A stretch of 64,000 nucleotides of DNA, taken from assembly GCA_963677175.2 (NCBI GenBank), contig CAXXES010000001.1:744001-808000 (forward strand), read 5' to 3'. Source of the stretch: Sunxiuqinia sp963677175. Its GTDB lineage: Bacteria; Bacteroidota; Bacteroidia; Bacteroidales; Prolixibacteraceae. Positions 54,024 to 61,756 of the stretch are shown here, piece by piece. The position numbers were made by a program, and so were the translations under genes. Position 1 is the first letter of the stretch, and each line of letters begins with the position of its first letter. Below the pieces are notes generated by a model, which was given only the letters and a program-made list of their open reading frames with translations, made no database searches and was not told the DNA's origin.

Positions 54024-56354
54024 TCACTCATACCGCAACGCCTCCACCGGGTTCCTTGTGGCTGCCTTCCAACTCTGCCAACTTACCGTTAACAGGGCGA
54101 TTCCAAGTGCCAGCAAACCAGCTAGGGCAAAGATCCACCAGCTCAGTTCTGTTTTGTAGGCAAAGTTTTCGAGCCATTTGCGCATGGCATAGTATGCAAC
54201 GGGAGTAGCAATGACAAATGCGATAACTACCCAAATGACAAAGTCTTTATTGAGCATGCTCAGTATTTCGGAGATGCGGGCGCCGTTTACTTTGCGGATG
54301 CCGATTTCTTTTATCCTCCGTTCTACCGAATACCATGTTATTCCAAACAAACCAAAAACCGTCAGAAAAATGCTGATGAGGGTAAAAAAGCTGATAATCT
54401 TTGCTGTTTTTGTATAGTTGCTATGTAGCTGGTTAAATTCGTCGCGAATAAAAGTGTAGTTAAAAATTTTGCCGGGGAAATATGTCTCCCATTTAGTTTT
54501 AATTTCAGCCAATGCAGGGGCAAGGCCACTCTCAGCCAGTTGTATCTGGATAACAAGTAAATCGTTCTCTTTTTTAAAATTGAAAGGAGAGATGATAGTT
54601 GGCTTCACCTGTTTGTTGAATGATTCAGTGTAGAAATCTGCAATCACTCCTTTTATCGTGAGGTTCTTATCAAAAACAGGGAGCGGTTTTCCAACTGGAT
54701 CATTGATCCCGAATTTTTTTACAAATGTTTCGTTTACGATTATCTTTTCTCCGCCAGGGGGTTCGCTTTCCGAAAATCCATCACCACTTTTCAGGATAAA
54801 GTCGTGGGTCTCCAGGAAATCGCTGTCGAAGGTGTAGTGAAGGACAGTGATATTATCATCGCCCAACATTGTCCAGGCATTCAGAAAACCAGTACTGGAG
54901 ATTGTAGCAGAATTGATACTGTTTAACCGGGTAATCTCGTCCTTAAAAGTCTTCAATTTTAAAGCGGGAAGTCCGTTGGCGTTAATTTCGATAATGTTTT
55001 TGTCAATATTGGCGGTTTCTGAAATAAAAAGCAACTGTTTCGAATAGAGTATTGCTCCGGCTATCAAAACAATAGAGAAAGTAAATTGCAGCGTAACCAT
55101 GCCATTGGCAATACGCGTTTTAAAATGGGGGTTATTGGTTTTGAATAAATGGGAAAGCGGACTTCTCCCGATGCGCAAAAATAGGTAAGACGACGGAATA
55201 ACGGTCAGCAGCAATATCAATATAGCATAACCTGAAAGAACTTCTTTGCTGGCAAGGAAAGCTACAGAAATATGAGCTCCAAAAAGCGAATTGAAGGCCG
55301 GGATAAGCAAAATCACAAATCCGAGTGCAAGCAGGAATGCTGTGACTACGGCTAAAAATGTTTCGCTGAAAAGTTGGAGACGCAACTGATCCTGGTTGGC
55401 GCCGAGTATTTTTTGTATGCCAGTATTTTTTTCATTTTTGAAAATCCGCACTAAATACATATTAATATAGTTGAAGCTGGAAATAAGTAAAATAGCAATA
55501 GCCGCAATGATGTTGATATACAAGAACGACTTGTCACGGCGCATCATGAATTTCCAACTGCTTTGCGTTTCGCTGGTATCAAAATACACGTCAGTCAATG
55601 GTTGTAGATAATACTGGCATGTTTCAGTCAGTTTCGGCAGTATTTTACTATCGTCTTTCATTTTTGACAAGACAGCAGCAGACGAGATCTCCCTGTCAAG
55701 CTTGACAAAGGTTACCCCTCCGAAATAGTTGTTCAAATTCAAAGGGAGGAGTACATCAAACTTCAGGAAAGAGGTGGTTTTAGAGTCGTCAATGACCGAT
55801 GTAATTTTGTACAGGCTTTTTACGTTTCCTTCTTCCACCGAAAACGATTTCCCCCAAACGTCGCCATCGCCAAAAATAATTTTCGCCATGCTGGTTGTTA
55901 TGGCTGCTTCGCCCGGGTTGGAAAGAGTTTTCTCCACATCGCCCACCAATACCGGAAGGTTGAAAAAGTCCCCAAGATTTTTATCCGTGCGGACAAAAAA
56001 TATTTTGTCCGATTTAAAATCGCGAGCCTCAAAAACTGCATTACCATCAACGTCCTGAAACCGGCAATAGTTTTCTACTTCCGGATATCGTTCTTTTAAA
56101 AGCGGGGGAAGGGTTGGCAAAATAAACGAGGTTTTCTCCTTGTTTTGCTCATCCATCGGATTGTCGCTTTTAAGAAGGAAAATCCTGTTTTTATCAGGGC
56201 TTCCCTCTGATATTTGCCACTCATTCACCACAAAAGCAATTAACAAATTACTGCACACAAGACCGATAACCAAACTCAAAATAGAGATCGATGAGAAGAT
56301 TTTATTCCGTCTCCAGTTGCGTAGGATTAGGATTAAGTTTGTTTTTGAAAACAT
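54024..56354 (-). CDS. FtsX/MacB-like ABC permease P19
   Basis: 776 residues. The first FtsX half has EKNTGIQKILGANQDQLRL and the linker SPLSHLFKTN; the second periplasmic domain has GVIADFYTESF. The tail shares the MRKW block with P18, but its middle (ALAGLLALG, with silent sites GCCAGCAAACCAGCTAGGGC) differs from P18, which makes it a mosaic. Spacing to P18 is 58 bp. Its first periplasmic domain is short compared with most members. Confidence 0.92.
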   Translation of the reverse strand: MFSKTNLILILRNWRRNKIFSSISILSLVIGLVCSNLLIAFVVNEWQISEGSPDKNRIFLLKSDNPMDEQNKEKTSFILPTLPPLLKERYPEVENYCRFQDVDGNAVFEARDFKSDKIFFVRTDKNLGDFFNLPVLVGDVEKTLSNPGEAAITTSMAKIIFGDGDVWGKSFSVEEGNVKSLYKITSVIDDSKTTSFLKFDVLLPLNLNNYFGGVTFVKLDREISSAAVLSKMKDDSKILPKLTETCQYYLQPLTDVYFDTSETQSSWKFMMRRDKSFLYINIIAAIAILLISSFNYINMYLVRIFKNEKNTGIQKILGANQDQLRLQLFSETFLAVVTAFLLALGFVILLIPAFNSLFGAHISVAFLASKEVLSGYAILILLLTVIPSSYLFLRIGRSPLSHLFKTNNPHFKTRIANGMVTLQFTFSIVLIAGAILYSKQLLFISETANIDKNIIEINANGLPALKLKTFKDEITRLNSINSATISSTGFLNAWTMLGDDNITVLHYTFDSDFLETHDFILKSGDGFSESEPPGGEKIIVNETFVKKFGINDPVGKPLPVFDKNLTIKGVIADFYTESFNKQVKPTIISPFNFKKENDLLVIQIQLAESGLAPALAEIKTKWETYFPGKIFNYTFIRDEFNQLHSNYTKTAKIISFFTLISIFLTVFGLFGITWYSVERRIKEIGIRKVNGARISEILSMLNKDFVIWVVIAFVIATPVAYYAMRKWLENFAYKTELSWWIFALAGLLALGIALLTVSWQSWKAATRNPVEALRYE

Positions 56355-56395
56355 ATTTATCTGTTTTTATTATTGTGTTCCTCGCTATCACCCAG

Positions 56396-56512
56396 CAAAG
56401 CCCCCTAACCCCAAAGGGGACTTTGAGCCGGATATCAATTGTTGCTTTATCCATATTATTATCTGTTGCTCCCGATTCTCTCCGCCAACTGGCAGAGAGA
56501 TTAGAGGAGGCC
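56396..56512. repeat. repeat A-like intergenic element, variant
   Basis: AGCCCCCTAACCCCAAAGGGGACTTTGAGC begins like the long A copies, and TCTCTCCGCCAACTGGCAGAGAGATT near its end forms a hairpin (TCTCT...AGAGA around CCAACTGG). It fills the 162-bp gap between the permeases at 54024 and 56517. No orphan tail was seen here. Confidence 0.5.
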
Positions 56513-56516
56513 TTTT

Positions 56517-58895
56517 TCATTCATACCTCAGCGCCTCCACTGGGTTCCGCGTTGCTGCTTTCCAGCTTTGCCAACTTACCGTTAACAACGCAATTCCCAG
56601 CGCCAGCAAACCAGCCAAAGCAAAAATCCACCAGCTCAAAGTGGTTTTATAGGCAAAGTTCTCCAGCCATTTATGCATGGCATAGTAAGCAATAGGAGTG
56701 GCAATCACAAAGGCGATGGCTACCCATTTCACAAAGTCCTTGTTGAGCATCATCATCACTTCTGAAATCCGGGCACCGTTTACTTTGCGGATACCGATTT
56801 CTTTAATACGCCGTTTAGTTGTAAAAACCGTCATGCCGAATAAGCCAATACTGGCGATAAATGTGCCTAAAATGCCACAGAAGCTGATGATTCGTTGCTG
56901 AGATTTTACCGAATTATAATTAGAGGCCAATGCATCGTCGAGAAACGAAACTTTAAAAGGTGTTTCAGGAAAACGATCTTTCCAAAGCCGGTTGATTTGG
57001 CTAATTAAACCTTGTATGTCGGTGGTTTGAAAGCGGACGTTTACAGTAGAATAGCCCCATCCATCCCAGGCTGGGTTCGACATGATCAACAAGGGTTGCA
57101 CCGGGTTCTCCAGCGATGCAAAATTGAAATCATTGACAACCCCGATTACTTTAAGTTTTCCATCTCTGGCAATCGTCTTATTCAGCGGATCGTCCCAACC
57201 GGCTTTTTTTATCATCTGCTGGTTGATCAAAATGGCATCTTTATCCAGAGAAGTATTCGGGCTAAAGTTTCTTCCTTCAATTAAATGAACGCCAAAACAA
57301 TCCAGAAAATTGGCATCGGTATAAACCACATTTATCATGGATAATTCCTGTTGTCCCTCAATCAGATATCCATTTTGTGTCAAACCTCTCCCAACGGTTT
57401 GGCTCGACAAACTTACCGAATGGACAGCGGCCATTCGTTGCAAATCTTGCTTAAAACCAGACAGTTCCTGATTGAGAAATTCTTCGTCCGATTCGATTGT
57501 AAGAATGTTTTCCTTATTAAATCCCAATTCCTGATTTAGCAAAAAGCTATTTTGTCGCGAAACAATAAATCCGGATATGAGCAACAGGATAACAATTGTA
57601 AATTGAAAAGAAACCAATAAGTTGTTTTCAATAATGCCTGACCCTTTATTTAATGTTCTATTCTTTATTGTATCAGCCAACTTTGATGAAACAATTTTGC
57701 GAGTCGAAAAAAACGTAACTACAACCGATAACATCAAGATGAGAAGTGCTGTAAACCCTAAAGCCGAAACCACATTTCTTCCAATCAAAATATTAGTCTG
57801 TAAATGCGGGTTTAAGAATGGAAGGCTCCAGGCAAGCAGCATAAAGCCGAGGATGGAAGAAAATGCCGAGACAATTAAAACTTCGACATAAGTTTGTGCC
57901 ATTAGCCCATATTTTCCGGCACCGTGTATTTTTAAAATCCCGGTGTCTTTTGATTTTGTAACTTTTTGTGCGGCATAAAGGATGATGTAGTTTACGATGG
58001 CCAGGATTAAAATCAACAGGCTAATGCAGGCAATGATGTAAATACTTTTCATGTTCCTATTTGAGGAACAATCATGTTGGATTGTTCCATCGGCCAGGTG
58101 GACTTTGGAAATATTTTGTAGTGCAATTGAAAGCGAAAATCCACTTTCTTTCCATTTTTCGTTCACTTTTCGATAAAGCAAATCGGGAAGTGCTTTTTCA
58201 ACTTGTTGCGGGGCGATATTCCCGGCCAATTGCAGATAAGACAAAAATGTAATTCCGCCTCCCCATCCTTTCCAGTAATTGTCGTTTGTCTCAATATATT
58301 TTACAGAAGCCAGAGCGTTGAAGTTTAGGTGGGTATTTCCTGGGGGATTTGCTGCGATTCCGGAGATGGTAAACAAATGATGCTGAAATATGATTTCCTT
58401 TCCAATAACATCGGTACTCCCAAAAATTTTCAGTGCTGTTTGCTCGGTCAATACAAGCTTGTCGGCGCTATTCAATATTGTTTCCGGATTACCGGAAATT
58501 AGTTTAAAATGGAAAAATGAAAAGAAATTTTCATCGGCAAAACGAAACCGATCAATTTCGTATAAATTATTTCCGGAATAAAATTTGGCCACGTTTTGAC
58601 CAGTTACCCGGCAGTAAGCTTCAACTCCCGGGATTTCGTTTTTAATATCAGGAGCTGAAGGAAACCATGTAAAACCGGTTAAACTGGTGTTGTCTTTTGA
58701 AGTAAAAGTACCGACCAGCCGATACAGACGCTCACCATTCGGATAAAAATTGTCGAAGCTGGATTCGTGTTTTACAAACAAAAAGATAAACAGGCATGCC
58801 GCAATTCCGATCGAAAAACCAACAATATTGATGATTGAATTCAGCCTGTTTTTCAGGGTGCTTCGAAATGCTAGTTTAAAAAATGTTGTGTTCAT
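56517..58895 (-). CDS. FtsX/MacB-like ABC permease P20
   Basis: 792 residues from the ATG at 58893-58895 (MNTTFFKLAFR), the same length as its paralog P9 from its own start. An earlier ATG at 58916 overlaps the stop of the gene upstream. The first FtsX half has SKDTGILKIHGAGKYGLM and the linker KLADTIKNRT; the second periplasmic domain has DFNFASL. The body pairs with P9, but the last 170 bp (56545-56714) match the tail of P22 (61785-61954) at all but one base. P21 between them has a different tail. Confidence 0.93.
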   Translation of the reverse strand: MNTTFFKLAFRSTLKNRLNSIINIVGFSIGIAACLFIFLFVKHESSFDNFYPNGERLYRLVGTFTSKDNTSLTGFTWFPSAPDIKNEIPGVEAYCRVTGQNVAKFYSGNNLYEIDRFRFADENFFSFFHFKLISGNPETILNSADKLVLTEQTALKIFGSTDVIGKEIIFQHHLFTISGIAANPPGNTHLNFNALASVKYIETNDNYWKGWGGGITFLSYLQLAGNIAPQQVEKALPDLLYRKVNEKWKESGFSLSIALQNISKVHLADGTIQHDCSSNRNMKSIYIIACISLLILILAIVNYIILYAAQKVTKSKDTGILKIHGAGKYGLMAQTYVEVLIVSAFSSILGFMLLAWSLPFLNPHLQTNILIGRNVVSALGFTALLILMLSVVVTFFSTRKIVSSKLADTIKNRTLNKGSGIIENNLLVSFQFTIVILLLISGFIVSRQNSFLLNQELGFNKENILTIESDEEFLNQELSGFKQDLQRMAAVHSVSLSSQTVGRGLTQNGYLIEGQQELSMINVVYTDANFLDCFGVHLIEGRNFSPNTSLDKDAILINQQMIKKAGWDDPLNKTIARDGKLKVIGVVNDFNFASLENPVQPLLIMSNPAWDGWGYSTVNVRFQTTDIQGLISQINRLWKDRFPETPFKVSFLDDALASNYNSVKSQQRIISFCGILGTFIASIGLFGMTVFTTKRRIKEIGIRKVNGARISEVMMMLNKDFVKWVAIAFVIATPIAYYAMHKWLENFAYKTTLSWWIFALAGLLALGIALLTVSWQSWKAATRNPVEALRYE

Positions 58896-58908
58896 AACTG
58901 TATTGTTT

Positions 58909-61305
58909 TTATTCATACCTCAACGCCTCGACCGGGTTTCTTGTAGCCGCTTTCCAGCTTTGCCAGCTCACCGTCAGTAGCGCAATTCCCAATGCCAGCA
59001 TACCAGCTAGGGCAAAAATCCACCAGCTCAGCTCGGTTTTATAGGCAAAGTTTTCAAGCCACTTGTTCATGGTGTACCAGGCAATGGGTGTGGCTATTAT
59101 AAAGGCAATGGCTACCCATTTGACAAAGTCTTTGTTGAGCATGGCCAGTATTTCGGAGATGCGGGCGCCGTTTACTTTTCGGATGCCGATTTCTTTCGAG
59201 CTCCTGATAATCCGGTATGTGGTCAAACCGTAAAGTCCAATAAACCCGATGATTAAAGCAACGGCCGAAAAGAAACTGAACAGTTCCCTGAAGGCGATAT
59301 CTTTCTTATACTGCTGTTCAAAGAAATGATCTAAAAAGAAATAGTCGAATGGATTACCGGCAAATACCGCCTGATATTCGTCTTTTATCGAAGCGATAGA
59401 TTCCTTCATGTTGCCTGCGTTTCCTTTTACCATCAGATAATTATAGGTATTCTCGAAAGGCATGGTATATAAGATCATCGGTTCAGGAAGGATATGCAAC
59501 GATTGTTGATGAAAACTTTGTGTTACGCCAACAACGGTGCACTCCCGGCCATTCCATTTTACCCGTTTGGAAATGATATCGGCAGGGTTTTGCAATCCAA
59601 ATTCCTTCACTCCTTCTTCATTGACAATAATTGACCGGTCGTCGGCCTGCCTGTTTCCGCCAAAGCCGTTCCCGGCAATCAGTTTTATTCCGTAAAACTC
59701 CAGGTAATTGGGCATAACACGGCCCACCCGGAAATACGTATCGTTATCTTCCTGTCCTTCCAGGCTTGGACCGCCATTTCCCGAACCAAACCGTTCACCG
59801 GGAACACTGGTTGATGCCGTAACATCATTTATCCCCGGATATTTTTTTAACTCTTCGTAAAAAGCCTTGTACTTCTCTTCATTAAATCCTATCCTCGGTG
59901 CATGGAGTACCAAAACCTGATCTTTTTGGAAGCCCAAATCGACCATGTGAAGGTATTTCAGTTGCCGGTTGACGATGATCACGCCAGACATCAAACCTAT
60001 AATGATTATAAATTGAAAAATGACCAGCCCATTCCTGAAAGAAATCCCGGAAGAACCGCTTTTTGCAGTAGCCCGTGGCTGAAAAGGATCATGCGAAATC
60101 AGGAATAAGGAGGAGATCAGGCCCGGAAGAAGGAAGGATATGGACAGTAGGGTGCTTACCATGATCCAAAAGCCTTTGCTATGCATAAATGAAAAGGAAT
60201 ACCCCATTGTACGTGTAAACCATGAGTAGACAATTGCCACCAATATTCCCGCCAACAGCATACCAAGCAGGTTGAACATGAGCGATTCTGTAAAAAACTG
60301 AACGAGCAACTGGGCTTTGCCTGCCCCGTTTGTTCTCCTGACCCCGATTTCCTTTAAACGTTCGCTTGCCCTGGCTGTGGTTAGATTCAGGTAGTTGACC
60401 CAGGCTATACATAAAACAAGTACCGAGATCAGGCTTAAAAAATAAACGATCCGGTTGTCGCCAAACTTCAATGCTTCGGGCTTTGACGTAAAATCGGCTG
60501 TTTTCAAGTAAGCATCTCCGACAGGTTGCAGCTTCCATTCACATTCGGCCTGATTATCTGCCCTATCCTCTTTCAAATAAGCTGAAGTTATTTTTGATTC
60601 GACGTCCTGCCGGTTTGCACCGTCTTTCAACAAGAGGTAGGTAAAAAAAGAATGGTTATCCCATGCACCATTCCCCATGATCCAGTTCAGTGAACTCATC
60701 GAAAACAGCATGTTGAAGCGGAGGTGGCTATTGGCAGGGATATCTTCAAAAACGCCTGTCACCACACAGGAATATTGGCCGTCAACCTGCAGCTCCTTGC
60801 CCACCGGATCTTTCGTACCGAACAACTTCCGGGCCGTTGATTGTGAAATAACGACACTGGCTGGCCTACTTAGTACCGATTCGGGATTTCCCTGGGTGAG
60901 GGGAAAGGTGAAAAGCTGAAAGAATGTACTGTCGGCATAATAGAAAGACCGCTCTGTAAATAAAGACGCCCCTTCATTCAATGGATTTGAGATAACAATT
61001 GGCTGACGGCTTAAAATCCGGACATAGTTTTCCACTTCCGGAACTTCAGAAACGGCCACCGGCCCTTGAGGGGAATAGCTGTACGGGCTCTTGTAAGGAT
61101 TCAAACCGTCTTTGTTTGTTACTACAACCCGGCAAAGCCTTTCGCCATACTGATGAAAGCTGTCGAAACTCTTTTCATAGTACACATAAGAATAGATTAA
61201 AAATGAAGCAGCCATTCCGACAGAAAGGCCGACAATAATAACCAAGGAATAGTTCCTTTGGGTAAAAAGATATCGAATCGCTTGTTTAATATTTGTCCAG
61301 CTCAT
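58909..61305 (-). CDS. FtsX/MacB-like ABC permease P21
   Basis: 798 residues. The first FtsX half has LKEIGVRRTNGAGKAQLLVQ and no clear P-E-LKG linker (HDPFQPRATAK); the second periplasmic domain has GVTQSFHQQSL. The body relates to P2 (9443). The tail is the full shared type with SSKEIGIRKVNGARISEILAML, WYTMNKW, AGMLALG and the Lys end. Its stop region AGGTATGAATAA carries an ATG in another frame that runs into the next gene, so coupling with that gene is possible. Confidence 0.92.
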   Translation of the reverse strand: MSWTNIKQAIRYLFTQRNYSLVIIVGLSVGMAASFLIYSYVYYEKSFDSFHQYGERLCRVVVTNKDGLNPYKSPYSYSPQGPVAVSEVPEVENYVRILSRQPIVISNPLNEGASLFTERSFYYADSTFFQLFTFPLTQGNPESVLSRPASVVISQSTARKLFGTKDPVGKELQVDGQYSCVVTGVFEDIPANSHLRFNMLFSMSSLNWIMGNGAWDNHSFFTYLLLKDGANRQDVESKITSAYLKEDRADNQAECEWKLQPVGDAYLKTADFTSKPEALKFGDNRIVYFLSLISVLVLCIAWVNYLNLTTARASERLKEIGVRRTNGAGKAQLLVQFFTESLMFNLLGMLLAGILVAIVYSWFTRTMGYSFSFMHSKGFWIMVSTLLSISFLLPGLISSLFLISHDPFQPRATAKSGSSGISFRNGLVIFQFIIIIGLMSGVIIVNRQLKYLHMVDLGFQKDQVLVLHAPRIGFNEEKYKAFYEELKKYPGINDVTASTSVPGERFGSGNGGPSLEGQEDNDTYFRVGRVMPNYLEFYGIKLIAGNGFGGNRQADDRSIIVNEEGVKEFGLQNPADIISKRVKWNGRECTVVGVTQSFHQQSLHILPEPMILYTMPFENTYNYLMVKGNAGNMKESIASIKDEYQAVFAGNPFDYFFLDHFFEQQYKKDIAFRELFSFFSAVALIIGFIGLYGLTTYRIIRSSKEIGIRKVNGARISEILAMLNKDFVKWVAIAFIIATPIAWYTMNKWLENFAYKTELSWWIFALAGMLALGIALLTVSWQSWKAATRNPVEALRYE

Positions 61306-61328
61306 AATGAATTGATTTATACCCTAAT

Positions 61329-61386
61329 TTATTCATACCTCAGCGCCTCCTCCGGGTTTCGAGTTGCCGCCCGTCAGGGTTGCCAG
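61329..61386 (-). pseudogene. orphan permease tail
   Basis: On the minus strand it reads toward AATRNPEEALRYE and stop, then 23 bp later comes the start of the permease ending at 58909. It joins repeat B at the same junction (TTGCCAGATAAGTGCC) as the copy at 43.1 kb. Confidence 0.7.
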
Positions 61387-61390
61387 ATAA

Positions 61391-61609
61391 GTGCCGAAAG
61401 CACGCAGTTATGGTAGCCTGAACAACAGCGTCAAAGCTAAAGTCCAGCAGGGACGGTGTTTTATTTTCATTATTCATAAAATTCGAATAACCAGGTATCC
61501 TCGTATTTTATTTCGTTTCTTCTTTTTCTTTAACACCGTCCCGATGGGACTGATTTTCACTTCAATAGCTCATTCTACCATAACTGCGTCGCTCTGCGAC
61601 TGTATTTTA
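61391..61609. repeat. hairpin repeat B, copy 4
   Basis: Collinear with copies 1 and 3 but with more base changes in the first two hairpins (GTGCCGAAAGCAC, AAGTCCAGCAGGGAC). The GTCCCGATGGGAC and GTCGCTCTGCGAC hairpins are intact. Orphan tails lie on both sides. Confidence 0.75.
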
Positions 61610-61610
61610 C

Positions 61611-61643
61611 TCTTCGACCAGTTTCGCGTAGCTGCCTTCCAGA
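61611..61643 (-). pseudogene. orphan permease tail, short
   Basis: CTGGAAGGCAGCTACGCGAAAC on the minus strand encodes WKAATRN of the shared end, then becomes unalignable. It lies between repeats B and A, so the order is tail, repeat B, tail, repeat A, full permease tail. Confidence 0.55.
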
Positions 61644-61754
61644 AGCCCCCTAATCCCCCGAGGGGAGACTTTTGGGCGGTGCAAATTTCTTCATTTGCTC
61701 ATTTTAATCAGTCTCATTTTCCTCCCCTCCTTCGGAGGGGCTGGGAGAGGCCTC
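61642..61754. repeat. repeat A, second long copy
   Basis: Closely matches 40550-40671, including the right-end hairpin CCCCTCCTTCGGAGGGG and the junction to an orphan tail at TTCCAGAAGCCCC. It ends 2 bp before the stop codon of the permease at 61757. Confidence 0.75.
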
Positions 61755-61756
61755 TT

